The notes: generated by a model from the sequence alone, not told the origin. Positions 1-8,288 are shown, numbered from the stretch's first letter. The stretch is 18,151 bases of DNA from Bacteroidota bacterium (GCA_018224415.1 JAGTUZ010000075.1:1-18151), one strand, 5' to 3'. Numbers and translations are program-made.

Positions 1-15
1 CGCGCCGCTGGAGTA

Positions 16-849
16 TCAGATGGTTGCGTCTGCGCGCGGCACCAATCTGCGTTTGCGGGGGGAGAGAAGCCAGGAGAGAAAAAAGACAAGGGTGGCGATC
101 AGCACGATGCCGGCTCCGGAGGGGAAATCGATCCAGTACGACAGCAGCAGGCCCCCGACCGAGGAGCCGATGCCAATGATCACCGACAGCAGCATCATCC
201 GACGGAAGCTTACCGTGAGCTGGTAGGCCGCGGCGGCGGGGGTGACGATCAGGGCGGACACCAGCACGACGCCCACGGCCTTGACGCTGAGCACGACGGT
301 CAGTGCGATCAGCAGCAGGAGGAGATAGTGCAGCGAGCGCACGGGCAGCCCCATCACCGCTGCGACTTCGGCATCGAAACTCAATGCGAGCAATTCCTTG
401 AACAAAGCGGTGACCACCAGTGCCACGACCGCGGTCATCACGAGACTGATCCAGAGGTCGGTTGCCGTGAGCGCGAGGATGTTGCCAAAGAGATAGCTGA
501 AGACGTCGACGTAGTAATCTTTCAGGAAACCGATCAGAAGCACGCCGAGCGCCATCGTTGCGGCGAAGAAAATTCCGACCGACGTATCGTTTTTCAGATC
601 GGTGCGTTCGCTCACCCAACCGATGCTGAGCGCGACCAGTGACGAGAAAAGCAGGGCGGTGATGAGCGGATCGACGCCGATCAGCAGTCCGATGGCCACG
701 CCGGCGAAGGTCGAATGGGAGATGCCCGCCCCGATGAACGACAGTCCGTTGAGCACGACATACACCCCGATCACGGCGCAGATGCCTCCGATGAGCACTG
801 CTTCGAGTAGGGCGCGCTGCATGAATGTATGGGAGAACAGTTCGGCCAT
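16..849 (-). CDS. znuB: Zinc/manganese ABC transporter permease (ABC-3 family, ZnuB/MntB-like)
   Basis: This is the inner-membrane channel subunit of a metal-ion ABC importer. The protein is almost entirely hydrophobic, with about 7-8 predicted membrane segments. It opens with the family-typical pattern FMQRALLEAVLIGG, then GVYVVLNGLSFIGAGISHS, which matches ABC-3 permeases. The conserved cytoplasmic coupling region (ELLALSFDAEVAAVMGLPV) is present, and it ends with a basic tail (SPRKRR). The start is uncertain. ATG at 849 gives 277 residues and the usual family N-terminus (MAELFSHTFMQ). ATG at 864 and GTG at 921 are in frame upstream, but none has a clear ribosome binding site. It follows the ATPase gene on the same strand, as the third gene of the operon. 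ZnuB versus MntB cannot be separated by sequence alone; the His-rich binding protein upstream favours zinc. Confidence 0.9.
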   Translation of the reverse strand: MAELFSHTFMQRALLEAVLIGGICAVIGVYVVLNGLSFIGAGISHSTFAGVAIGLLIGVDPLITALLFSSLVALSIGWVSERTDLKNDTSVGIFFAATMALGVLLIGFLKDYYVDVFSYLFGNILALTATDLWISLVMTAVVALVVTALFKELLALSFDAEVAAVMGLPVRSLHYLLLLLIALTVVLSVKAVGVVLVSALIVTPAAAAYQLTVSFRRMMLLSVIIGIGSSVGGLLLSYWIDFPSGAGIVLIATLVFFLSWLLSPRKRRLVPRADATI

Positions 850-959
850 GCGCCAATTTGGCATGGAATGCGGAGAGTTCCAATCTTCCCCGGTCCTCAG
901 GATGCCGCTCACACGTGTCACGCCTTGCGGCGTCGCCGATGCTTCGCGAGTGGGTGTGC

Positions 960-1745
960 TTAGCTGTCGCGGCGCACGACCATGTGCGGCACGTCCCCAT
1001 GTCCGAAAAGCACCGCGCCGCAGCCGTACATGTTTTCGATGGTGGGTGCGCTGAGGACGTCCGCGGGACGCCCGTGCGCGACAAGCGTGCGGTTGAGGCA
1101 GGCGACGGAATCGACGAATTCGCTGACGACGCCGATGTCATGCGTGACAAGCACGATGGTCATTCTCGTTTCGGCGTGCAGTGTGTTGATCCACTCGTAG
1201 AGCCCCTCGGAGGAACTGTGATCGAGTGCGGCGGTGGGTTCGTCGAGAATGAGCAGGGAAGGATTGACGACGAGGGCACGGGCGATCAGCACGCGCTGTC
1301 GCTGGCCGCCGGACAGTGCGCTGATCTGCCGTTTCGCGAAATCCTGCATCTGCACTTTCTCGAGCGCTTCCATCGCCCGTCGGGTGTGTGCGCCGGTCAA
1401 TCGGCGAAACAACCCGATCTCGCCGTACAACCCCATCGCGACCACGTCCAGAACCTGCAGCGGAAAAGAGAAGTCGAGTTCGGCATACTGCGGCACGTAT
1501 CCGAGTTTCGCACGCAGCGGGCCGAGCTCTGCCGGACGGTAGCCAAGTGTGAGGACCGTGCCTTCAAAGGGCTTGAGCAGCCCGAGCGCGGTTTTCACAA
1601 GTGTGCTCTTGCCGGAGCCGTTCGGTCCGATGATACCCCAGAAGCTCCCGCGGGGAATGCCGAACGTCACATGTTCGAGCGCCGGGAGGTGGTCATACCG
1701 GACAGATACATCCTGAAATTCGATGTCAAGGACGGGAGTGCTCAT
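960..1745 (-). CDS. znuC: Zinc/manganese ABC transporter ATP-binding protein (ZnuC-like)
   Basis: This is the 261-residue cytoplasmic ATPase that powers the metal importer. All nucleotide-binding motifs are intact: Walker A GPNGSGKST (residues 40-48), Q-loop in YVPQYAELDFSFP (about 83-95), signature LSGGQ (144-148), Walker B LLILDEP (164-170) and switch His202 in VTHD. The motif LDFSFPLQVLDVVAMGLYG is typical of the metal-specific (Mn/Zn) ATPase branch. Its start codon overlaps the stop of the binding-protein gene by 4 bp (1742-1745), which indicates translational coupling. The permease follows after a short gap. Length and motif order are normal for the family. Confidence 0.95.
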   Translation of the reverse strand: MSTPVLDIEFQDVSVRYDHLPALEHVTFGIPRGSFWGIIGPNGSGKSTLVKTALGLLKPFEGTVLTLGYRPAELGPLRAKLGYVPQYAELDFSFPLQVLDVVAMGLYGEIGLFRRLTGAHTRRAMEALEKVQMQDFAKRQISALSGGQRQRVLIARALVVNPSLLILDEPTAALDHSSSEGLYEWINTLHAETRMTIVLVTHDIGVVSEFVDSVACLNRTLVAHGRPADVLSAPTIENMYGCGAVLFGHGDVPHMVVRRDS

Positions 1746-2683
1746 CGCAGTACCCTGTCGATCGCTTCGAGATTGAAACGCATCAGCCCGATGTAGCCCC
1801 CTTCGTCGCCGAGGGGATCGAGCAGGGCGATACGCGCCCCGGTTTCCTCACGCAGGATGTCCGCCGCACGTGTGGATTTTCGTGCATCGGCGAATACCGC
1901 CTGGATGTCCCGATCACGCATGAGCCGTATCAGTCCCGCCATTTCCCGGGCCGAGATTTCCCTGCCGGGCAGTTCCTCGATCACGCCCGCTTCCTCGAGT
2001 CCGTAGCGGCGGGCGAAGTAGGACCAGGAGGCGTGGTCGCCGATGAAACGGCTGCTGCTCCATGTCGCAGCGGCACGGACGATGTCCGCGTCGAGCCTGC
2101 GCAATTCCCGCTGGTAGGCGGAGGTGCGGGCGATGATGGAATCCCGCGCTTCGGGCAGGATGCGAATCAGCGCGGTGGCAATGCGCCCGACGGCGGAATC
2201 CGCAACCACCGGATCAAGCCAGAAATGGGGATTTCCTTCCGTGCCATGCCCGTGAGTGCCATGCCCGTGGGCATTGTGTCCGTGGGCAGCCTCTCCGTGG
2301 GTATCGTGCGCGTGCGTGTCCGTGCCGGTCTGAAGCAGGGCCACACCGTCGCTGAGTCTGAGCACCGGTGTCTTCGGATTCCGGAGATTCTCGATGAGGC
2401 GGTCGGACCAGAATTCCAGTCCCGCGCCGTTGAGCACAACAAGCGATGCCCGGCTGGCCTCTCGCAGTTGTCCCGGCGTCAGCTCAAAGGTATGCGGACT
2501 CGAAGCGGGAGGGACCAGCACCAGCACGTCGATCGCGTCACCGCCGACGGCGGCGATCCAATCCCCGAGCGGGGGGATGCTGGTCACGACGAGCGGACGA
2601 CTGCCCATCTCCGGTTTCCCGCAGGATGCGACGGCCAGCAACAGCAACGCCGCGATGATATTTCTGTATGAATGCGTATGCAT
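1742..2683 (-). CDS. znuA: Zinc ABC transporter substrate-binding lipoprotein (ZnuA/TroA family)
   Basis: This 313-residue periplasmic metal-binding lipoprotein is the first gene of the operon. The N-terminus has a hydrophobic signal with lipobox LAVASC and Cys21 as the predicted lipidated residue. The family metal ligands are visible: His64 in SSPHTFELTP, His153 in GNPHFWLDP, His217 in GDHASWSYFARRYGL and Asp289 in ALLDPLG. Between the first two ligands lies a His-rich loop at residues 124-146 with nine histidines (HGHNAHGHGTHGHG core), the hallmark of zinc-specific cluster A-I binding proteins. This supports zinc as the substrate rather than manganese or iron. The ATG at 2683 lacks a recognisable Shine-Dalgarno, but it places the lipobox correctly and no other ATG lies nearby. 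The gene is divergent from the propeller-protein gene. Control by a Zur-type repressor is expected from the family, but I see no convincing Zur box. Confidence 0.93.
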   Translation of the reverse strand: MHTHSYRNIIAALLLLAVASCGKPEMGSRPLVVTSIPPLGDWIAAVGGDAIDVLVLVPPASSPHTFELTPGQLREASRASLVVLNGAGLEFWSDRLIENLRNPKTPVLRLSDGVALLQTGTDTHAHDTHGEAAHGHNAHGHGTHGHGTEGNPHFWLDPVVADSAVGRIATALIRILPEARDSIIARTSAYQRELRRLDADIVRAAATWSSSRFIGDHASWSYFARRYGLEEAGVIEELPGREISAREMAGLIRLMRDRDIQAVFADARKSTRAADILREETGARIALLDPLGDEGGYIGLMRFNLEAIDRVLR

Positions 2684-2830
2684 GCCGCAAGATACGGTGG
2701 TACTTTTTCAGAGAGAAATATCATCTCCCGCCAGCGGTGTGTGGGTTCCTCTTTCATTTTCCACCGGGGCAGTGTATTTTCTCCGGTGAGTCATAGCTAT
2801 CGCCCAAACCATTAGTCGAGGACTTTGCTC
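2684..2830. promoter_or_regulatory. Divergent intergenic region between metal importer operon and propeller-protein gene
   Basis: This 147-bp stretch must hold the promoters of two divergent units. A perfect inverted repeat CACCGG (2762-2767) / CCGGTG (2783-2788) with a 15-bp spacer lies about 43 bp before the plus-strand start. It could form a leader hairpin or be a protein site. A weaker imperfect dyad GAGA...TCTC sits near 2713-2727, on the importer side. Neither matches a Zur, MntR or Fur box well. A GAGGA ribosome binding site (about 2818-2822) precedes the plus-strand ATG at 2831. No confident -35/-10 pair was found on either strand. Confidence 0.4.
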
Positions 2831-4657
2831 ATGAAAAACCGGATCGTTTCGGTTGTTGTCTCCGGAGGACGGGGAGGCTCGTTTGTCGTTTTGTTGCTGC
2901 TCGTCTTCGGGCTTGTTGCACAGGGACAGACATGGACCTGGAAGAATCCACTCCCGCATGGTGTGACGAATAACAGCATCCAGCGGCCGGAGGACAATCA
3001 TATCGTGATCGTCGGAGACCAGGGTCGTATCATCCGTTCGACGGATGACGGCAAGACCTGGGAACTGACGGAGAGCAACACCCCCATTTCCTTTCATGAC
3101 CAGAGCTTTATCGATTCTGAATACGGCTGGGCCTGCGGCGAAGACGGCATCATCTCGCGCACGACGGACGGCGGCCGCACGTGGACACGGCAGAACACCG
3201 GCACGAGCAAGCGCGTGTACGCCATCAATTTCTTCAGCCGCGAGGTCGGCTGGGCCTGCGGTGTGGGTGGACTGATCCTGCACACCTCGGACGGTGGCAA
3301 TACCTGGATCGACAAATCCTACAGCGAACCATTTTTCCTTCGCTCCATTTACTTCGACGACAATCGTCGGGGTTGGGCCATGGGATGGAACGGTCTCATT
3401 CTCGAAACGACCAACGGCGGGGATTCGTGGGTGAAAAAGGATTTCAACCTCCCGGGTAACCCCGAGTATATCTACTATGTCAATGACCGCGTCCGTCTGA
3501 TCTGCGGCGGCAACGGGTTGATGCTGAAGACCACCAATCGCGGTGAGGACTGGAAAATGATCCAGACCACGACGGGCGTAACCCTCATCTCCATGTATTT
3601 CGTCGGAGACAAGACCGGCTGGTCCGTCGGCAAGGGTGGCGTCATTCTCAAGACCGACGACGGCGGTGAGACCTGGACGAAAGTCGATTCCGGCACGGAC
3701 AAGGATTTAATGGACGTCTCCTTCAGCGACATGGGGACGGGCATCGCACTCGGCGTCGAAGGTCTCGTGCTGCGCAGCACCGATTGGGGCTCCTCGTGGG
3801 CCTCGGTGAACAAGGGGTCGCACACAACCTTCTACCAGGTCGACTTCGTTGATGACAACGGCTGGGTTGTTGGACAGGATGGCGGCGTGCTGTACTCGGC
3901 GGATGGTGGCGAGACCTGGAACAGCAGTAACGCCGGGGCCATCGAACTGTTCGACATCGGCATGTTCGACGGGAGCACCGGTGTGGTCGCCGGCTACGGC
4001 GGCTTTATCGCGCGCACCGTCGACGGCGGTGCATCGTGGACAACGATGCAGCAGGAAAAGCCGTTCAATCTCCTGAGCGTGGACGCCGGTCCGGGCAACG
4101 TCGCGATTGCCGTTGGCACGGAAGGAAAATATTGCCGGTCGATCGACGGCGGTATGAACTGGACGATCGGTACATTCCCCGTGGAAATGCGCATGCAAAG
4201 CGTGGTCGCCCTCGGCGACGGCTGCTGGCTCGCCATGGGCGACCGACACAGCATGTACCGCTCCTGTGATGACGGCGCGACCTGGAATACGGTTTCCTTC
4301 GAAGCGCTCGCGCTGGGTGGCAACGTCGACTTCCTTTCGGCCTCGTTCATCAATCCGCGTGTCGGCTGGGTGTCGGGAACCCGCGGCACGATCCTCTTCA
4401 CCGAGGATGGCGGACAGACCTGGGGCAAGGCCCGCACGAATCTGTTCCTTCCAATGGCGGATATCGACTTCAGTGACGAACTGAACGGCATGGCGGTTGG
4501 ACCCGAAGGCACCGTGCTCGTCAGCAACAACGGTGGCCGCGCATGGACGAAGCTGGACAGGGTCGCCGACGTCGGTCTTGTTTCGGTGACGTCCGTTGCA
4601 AAGAAGCGTCAGTGGGTGGTTGGCCATAACGGCACCATCCTGCGCTGCGACTGGTAG
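2831..4657 (+). CDS. Secreted YCF48/BNR-repeat beta-propeller protein
   Basis: This 608-residue exported protein has a signal peptide (residues about 1-32, hydrophobic core FVVLLLLVFGLVA) and then only repeats. The recurring element is G-x-I-L-x-T-x-D-G-G-x-T-W, as in GRIIRSTDDGKTW, GLILHTSDGGNTW, GVILKTDDGGETW and GTILFTEDGGQTW. I count 13 full copies plus a final truncated one (GTILRCDW), spaced about 40-45 residues apart. The mature protein begins with QTWTWKNPLPHG, which resembles the part missing from the last copy. Fourteen blades with an N/C 'velcro' closure could therefore form two seven-bladed propellers. The repeats match the Ycf48/HCF136-like photosystem assembly family and sialidase Asp-box families, but no sialidase catalytic residues are apparent. 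No T9SS tail or lipobox is seen, so it may be periplasmic or released. ATG 2831 has a GAGGA ribosome binding site. The substrate or partner is unknown. Confidence 0.85.
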   Translation: MKNRIVSVVVSGGRGGSFVVLLLLVFGLVAQGQTWTWKNPLPHGVTNNSIQRPEDNHIVIVGDQGRIIRSTDDGKTWELTESNTPISFHDQSFIDSEYGWACGEDGIISRTTDGGRTWTRQNTGTSKRVYAINFFSREVGWACGVGGLILHTSDGGNTWIDKSYSEPFFLRSIYFDDNRRGWAMGWNGLILETTNGGDSWVKKDFNLPGNPEYIYYVNDRVRLICGGNGLMLKTTNRGEDWKMIQTTTGVTLISMYFVGDKTGWSVGKGGVILKTDDGGETWTKVDSGTDKDLMDVSFSDMGTGIALGVEGLVLRSTDWGSSWASVNKGSHTTFYQVDFVDDNGWVVGQDGGVLYSADGGETWNSSNAGAIELFDIGMFDGSTGVVAGYGGFIARTVDGGASWTTMQQEKPFNLLSVDAGPGNVAIAVGTEGKYCRSIDGGMNWTIGTFPVEMRMQSVVALGDGCWLAMGDRHSMYRSCDDGATWNTVSFEALALGGNVDFLSASFINPRVGWVSGTRGTILFTEDGGQTWGKARTNLFLPMADIDFSDELNGMAVGPEGTVLVSNNGGRAWTKLDRVADVGLVSVTSVAKKRQWVVGHNGTILRCDW

Positions 4658-4745
4658 TCGCCGCGCTGTGACTGGTAGTCGCCGCGCTGTGACTGGTAGT
4701 CGCCGCGCTGTGACTGGTGAACATTGCGCTGTGACCGGGAACCGG
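4642..4745 (+). repeat. 21-bp tandem repeat (about 5 units) duplicating the end and stop codon of the propeller gene
   Basis: Units begin at 4642, 4663, 4684, 4705 and 4726, each starting GCGCTG(C/T)GAC. The first three are nearly identical, the fourth diverges after its stop codon, and the fifth is degenerate and 20 bp long. The first unit contains the last codons of the propeller gene (Arg-Cys-Asp-Trp-TAG). Because the period is 21 bp (7 codons), units 2-4 repeat Arg-Cys-Asp-Trp-stop in the same frame, with stops TAG, TAG and TGA. The repeat therefore copies a C-terminal tail together with its stop, probably by replication slippage. Confidence 0.9.
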
Positions 4746-4771
4746 CGCACCCCCGCATAAGCACATTCCGG

Positions 4772-4802
4772 AACGCCCGGGCAGGCATACTGTCCGGGCG
4801 TT
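4772..4802 (+). terminator. Rho-independent terminator after the propeller gene
   Basis: A long GC-rich stem has AACGCCCGG (4772-4780) pairing with CCGGGCGTT (4794-4802). It extends inward through one G-U pair and then CAG/CTG, closing a short GCATA loop. It is followed by a T-rich stretch (TTTCTTCGTTTC). It lies about 115 bp after the first stop codon, beyond the tandem repeat, and ends the propeller transcript. Confidence 0.85.
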
Positions 4803-4925
4803 TCTTCGTTTCAGTCGCGTGTGTGCATTTCGGTCGATTTTTCGAGGCAACGGATTCCTTTTCCCTCACGCCTCTTTTTCCCATATTTCAAGATTCTGTT
4901 TCCCCACGCCCTATCCCGTACAAAT

Positions 4926-5693
4926 ATGATCCGCGCCATCGACCTCACCAAACGTTTTGACAAGAACATCGCCGTTGATCATGTAACCCTGACCGTCTAC
5001 CCTGGTGAAATCCTCGGTTTTTTGGGTACGAACGGTGCGGGGAAGTCCACGACGGTGAAAATGCTGACCGGTATGCTGCAACCGACGGAAGGCACGGCGG
5101 AAGTAGCGGGCTATGACGTGTTGCGATCGCCCATGGAGGTAAAGCGCCGCATCGGGTACATCCCGGAAACCGGTGCGATGTACGAGAACCTGACACCGGC
5201 GGAATACCTCGATTTCGTGGCCAGTCTCTATCATATCGATCCGGCCGTTGCCGAAAGCCGTTTCAACGACCTATTGGACCTGTTCGGCATCCTCCACGCC
5301 CGCGACCAGCGCATCTCTGAATTCTCGAAGGGCATGAAGCAGAAGGTGCTGATCTCCTCCGCGCTCATCCATCGTCCGGATGTACTCTTCCTCGACGAAC
5401 CGCTTAATGGTCTGGATGCGAACGCGGCCATGATCATGAAAGAACTTCTCAAGAAGCTCGCCGCACAGGGGAAAACGATCTTTTTCTCCTCTCACATTCT
5501 CGAAGTGGTGGAGCGCGTGTGTACGCGCATCATCATCATTGACCGGGGGCAGCAGATCATTTCCGGAACCGCACGAAGCATCATCGAGGATACCGATTCC
5601 GCCTCGCTGGAAGACGCCTTCAGCCGTATCACGGGGGTACGGGACACCGAGGAAGTGACGGCGGATTTTCTCGCTGCTCTGGAACGCGTATGA
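4926..5693 (+). CDS. ABC transporter ATP-binding protein (ABC-2 exporter type)
   Basis: This 255-residue ATPase is of the export or multidrug/Na+-efflux type (CcmA/NatA/YxlF-like). Walker A is GTNGAGKST (34-42), with Thr where Pro is usual. The signature is the FSKGMKQK variant (133-140) instead of LSGGQ, typical of ATPases paired with ABC-2 permeases. Walker B is VLFLDEP (153-159), and the switch His190 lies in FSSH. The family phrase YIPETGAMYENLTPAEYLDF is clear. ATG at 4926 gives the standard family N-terminus (MIRAIDLTKRF). Further upstream in-frame codons would add a non-conserved Phe/Pro-rich extension. There is no obvious Shine-Dalgarno. Its stop overlaps the start of the permease gene by 4 bp, so the two form one transporter. 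The exported substrate cannot be inferred. Confidence 0.92.
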   Translation: MIRAIDLTKRFDKNIAVDHVTLTVYPGEILGFLGTNGAGKSTTVKMLTGMLQPTEGTAEVAGYDVLRSPMEVKRRIGYIPETGAMYENLTPAEYLDFVASLYHIDPAVAESRFNDLLDLFGILHARDQRISEFSKGMKQKVLISSALIHRPDVLFLDEPLNGLDANAAMIMKELLKKLAAQGKTIFFSSHILEVVERVCTRIIIIDRGQQIISGTARSIIEDTDSASLEDAFSRITGVRDTEEVTADFLAALERV

Positions 5694-7327
5694 TCGACCG
5701 TCTGCTCACGGCCCTGGACATCGATGCGCGGCAGTTTCGGTCTCTGCTGCGGACATCGCTGAAGGTGGACTTCCGCACGGGGTTATTCGCCTCGGTCAAC
5801 CGGAAGCCGGGCCGACGCCGTCTGACCGGGCTGTGGCAGATCGCACTTTTTCACGGCTTTCTCGGTATTGTGCTGAGCTTGATGGTCATCGAAAACACGG
5901 ACATCTTTTTCACCGGCACGGTGATGATGACGCTTGTGATGATCGCCATCGCGACATCGGTACTCGTGGAATTCCAGTCCGTTGTTGTCTCGCCTGAGGA
6001 TTTCCACATCCTTGCGCCGCGTCCGGTGGACTCCCGTACGTTTTTCGCGGCACGCATGGCCAACCTGCTGACCTATCTCGGCGTCATCACCCTCGCCATC
6101 GGCATCGTACCATCTCTCGTGTACGCCTTCGTCGACGGGTTCCGGCCGCAGCTCGCCGTGGCCGCGCTGCTCGGAATGCTCGGCTCCGGCACGGTAGTGT
6201 CCCTGCTCATCGTCTTTCTCTATGTCAATCTCATGCGCGTCGTCCACCCGAAGAAACTGCGTCGCATGTTCAGTTATCTTCAGCTTCTGCTGTCCTTCCT
6301 CGTCTACGGCAGCGGCATGCTCTTCTCGAACCTGCTTGTCGATTCGGCGTTCGGGTCGATGCACCTCGAGCAGGAAGCATGGATGCTCTTCCTCCCGCCT
6401 GCATGGTTCAGCAGTCTGTTGCAAATTGCCATCGGCGAAAAGGTCTGGCTGTCGCTGGCCTTCCTTCTGACCGGCGCGGGAATCACTGCGCTGCTCGCCC
6501 TGTACGCCTACGGAAAGCTGTCGCTGGAGTACGCCGCCATGCTTTCGCGCCTGGATGAATCCAGCGAGGGCGTCAGACCCGCGGCGGCACGCGGACGGAA
6601 ATCCATGCCACTGTTTGCCCGCGGCGAAGGACGCGCCGCAGCACTGCTGATCCGCAACCAGTTCCGCTATGACATGAAATTTCGTCTGTCCGTACTGGCG
6701 ATCATTCCCATCACCGTGCTGTACCTGCTTGCAGGACTCAGTTCCGGCGGCGGACTCGCGGATCCTTTTGTCAATCCAGCCGAGCATGTCGCAAAAGCAA
6801 ACCTGCTGTATTTCGCCATGGCGTTTTTTCCCGTGCTGCTGCTGGCCTCGATGGCGCGCAGCGATTCGTGGCAGGCGTCATGGATTTTCCACGCGACTCC
6901 GTCGGACAAGGGAAAGCTGGTGCTCGCCATGAAGGATGTGCTTATGGTGCTGTTTGTGCTACCGTATGTCTTCGCTCTCGGCATCGTGTTTCTTTTCCAC
7001 TTTGAGAGTTACGAACATGTGATGATCCACGTCCTTGTGCTCGGCCTTCTCTCGCATCTGATCATGCAACTGCTGGTCATGGCGAATCCCTCCCTGCCGT
7101 TTTCCCGTCCCCTCAAAAAGGGAGAGCGCACCACCGGGGTATTCATCGGCATCGTCGTCGCCGCGATCGGAATGACCGTAATCATCAATGTGCTGGCGCG
7201 TCTCATCTACGTGTCCGCGGTGGCGACCGGCGCGACACTGCTGGTGCTCGCCGTCCTCACCGTCGTGTTCGAAAGACTGGCGGCGGAACGCGTGCGCCGC
7301 AAGGCCAGCCACTTCCAGTTTTCGTGA
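5690..7327 (+). CDS. Large ABC-2-like exporter permease
   Basis: This 545-residue polytopic membrane protein has roughly 12-13 hydrophobic segments, for example FHGFLGIVLSLMVI, FFTGTVMMTLVMIAIATSVL, VITLAIGIVPSLVYAFV, LYFAMAFFPVLLLASMA and GVFIGIVVAAIGMTVIINVL. An N-terminal soluble stretch of about 45 residues (LDIDARQFRSLLRTSLKVDF) precedes the first segment. A basic cytoplasmic loop lies between segments 7 and 8 (around residues 285-325). The translationally coupled ATPase gene before it (ATGA overlap) identifies it as the membrane partner. I recognise no specific substrate family. The length, about twice that of a minimal ABC-2 permease, suggests a duplicated or extended architecture. It is followed after 37 bp by the DUF3078 gene and is probably co-transcribed with it. 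Confidence 0.85.
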   Translation: MIDRLLTALDIDARQFRSLLRTSLKVDFRTGLFASVNRKPGRRRLTGLWQIALFHGFLGIVLSLMVIENTDIFFTGTVMMTLVMIAIATSVLVEFQSVVVSPEDFHILAPRPVDSRTFFAARMANLLTYLGVITLAIGIVPSLVYAFVDGFRPQLAVAALLGMLGSGTVVSLLIVFLYVNLMRVVHPKKLRRMFSYLQLLLSFLVYGSGMLFSNLLVDSAFGSMHLEQEAWMLFLPPAWFSSLLQIAIGEKVWLSLAFLLTGAGITALLALYAYGKLSLEYAAMLSRLDESSEGVRPAAARGRKSMPLFARGEGRAAALLIRNQFRYDMKFRLSVLAIIPITVLYLLAGLSSGGGLADPFVNPAEHVAKANLLYFAMAFFPVLLLASMARSDSWQASWIFHATPSDKGKLVLAMKDVLMVLFVLPYVFALGIVFLFHFESYEHVMIHVLVLGLLSHLIMQLLVMANPSLPFSRPLKKGERTTGVFIGIVVAAIGMTVIINVLARLIYVSAVATGATLLVLAVLTVVFERLAAERVRRKASHFQFS

Positions 7328-7364
7328 CACCCATTATTTATCAACACAGAGGATCGAATCGAAA

Positions 7365-8288
7365 ATGAAAGTATCCACGATTCTGCTGATCATGCTGATG
7401 GTCACCCCCATGGTCCACGCCCAGGAACGCAGCACGGCCGAGGATTCGTGGGCCGTGACGGTGCCGAAATCCGCCTTCCCTGCGGAGGAAGAAAAGGAGC
7501 TGCCCGACGGCTGGAACAAGACACTCGTCGCCGGTCTGAACCTGAATCAGGTCTCCTTGCACAACTGGACGCAGGGAGGAGAGAACACCCTCGCGTGGAC
7601 CTTCCTCACCAACGGTTTCTTTGCTTACAAGCAGCCCGACTGGATCTGGAAAAACGTGCTCAAGATCACGTACGGACGGACGAAGCTCGGCGATGCGGAA
7701 TATGAGAAAACAGAGGATGAACTCTTCTGGGAAAGCCTCCACTCCCGCGATATCGGCTGGAAGATCGATCCGTATGTGGCCAACCAGCTGCGCACGCAGT
7801 TCGCTCCCGGCTACAAAATGCGGAAGAACGAAGAGACAGGGCTTGACGAGAAAGTGCAGACCTCCGGACTCTGGGACCCCGGGTACCTGATCCAGTCCGC
7901 CGGATTCACCTACGCAGAAGGACAGATGTTCTTCACGCGCCTCGGTGTCGCATTCAAGGAGACATTCTCATCCGAGTACGGCTACGCCGACGACCCCGAT
8001 ACCGACGGCGAGATCGAAACCTTCCGTTTCCAGACCGGTGTGGAATCCGCCACGGGACTCAAAATCACCGTCATGGAAAATGTGCTTTATACCTCGCAGC
8101 TGAACCTGTTTTCTGCCTTTGACCAGCTCGACGTGTGGGACGTTCGCTGGGACAACACGTTCTCCGCGGAGGTCAATTCCTACATCAACGTGTCGCTGAA
8201 CGTTCTTCTGGTGCATGACATCTCGCAGACCTATCGCACACAGATCAAGCAGGCGCTGGCATTGGGTCTTCACGTTTCTCTTCTCTGA
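7365..8288 (+). CDS. DUF3078 family outer-membrane beta-barrel-type protein
   Basis: This 307-residue exported protein has a signal peptide (MKVSTILLIMLMVTPMVHA, cleavage likely after residue 19). The mature part carries the DUF3078 hallmark NQVSLHNWTQGGENTLAW (about 61-78). Alternating aromatic/polar strands (WKNVLKITYGRTKLGDAEY, WDVRWDNTFSAEVNSYINVS) and a C-terminal ALGLHVSLL strand fit an outer-membrane barrel. This family is found mainly in Bacteroidota and relatives, and its function is unknown. ATG 7365 is chosen because it starts the signal peptide. AGAGGA lies about 12 bp upstream as a distant ribosome binding site. It probably shares a transcript with the two ABC genes before it, though whether they work together is inference only. 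A terminator follows within 20 bp. Confidence 0.88.
   Translation: MKVSTILLIMLMVTPMVHAQERSTAEDSWAVTVPKSAFPAEEEKELPDGWNKTLVAGLNLNQVSLHNWTQGGENTLAWTFLTNGFFAYKQPDWIWKNVLKITYGRTKLGDAEYEKTEDELFWESLHSRDIGWKIDPYVANQLRTQFAPGYKMRKNEETGLDEKVQTSGLWDPGYLIQSAGFTYAEGQMFFTRLGVAFKETFSSEYGYADDPDTDGEIETFRFQTGVESATGLKITVMENVLYTSQLNLFSAFDQLDVWDVRWDNTFSAEVNSYINVSLNVLLVHDISQTYRTQIKQALALGLHVSLL

Noticed and set aside
2713..2727. Possible Zur box (GAGAAATATCATCTC) upstream of the zinc operon
   Set aside because: Only 4-bp arms are complementary, and the core does not match known Zur consensus forms.
2831..4657. Sialidase function for the Asp-box-like repeat protein
   Set aside because: The repeats fit Ycf48/BNR propellers, but the arginine triad and other sialidase active-site features are not apparent.
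4609..4884. Minus-strand frame with a repeated QSQRGDY peptide
   Set aside because: The RGD-like repeat is only the antisense reading of the 21-bp DNA repeat. There is no signal peptide or other coding evidence, and it crosses the terminator.
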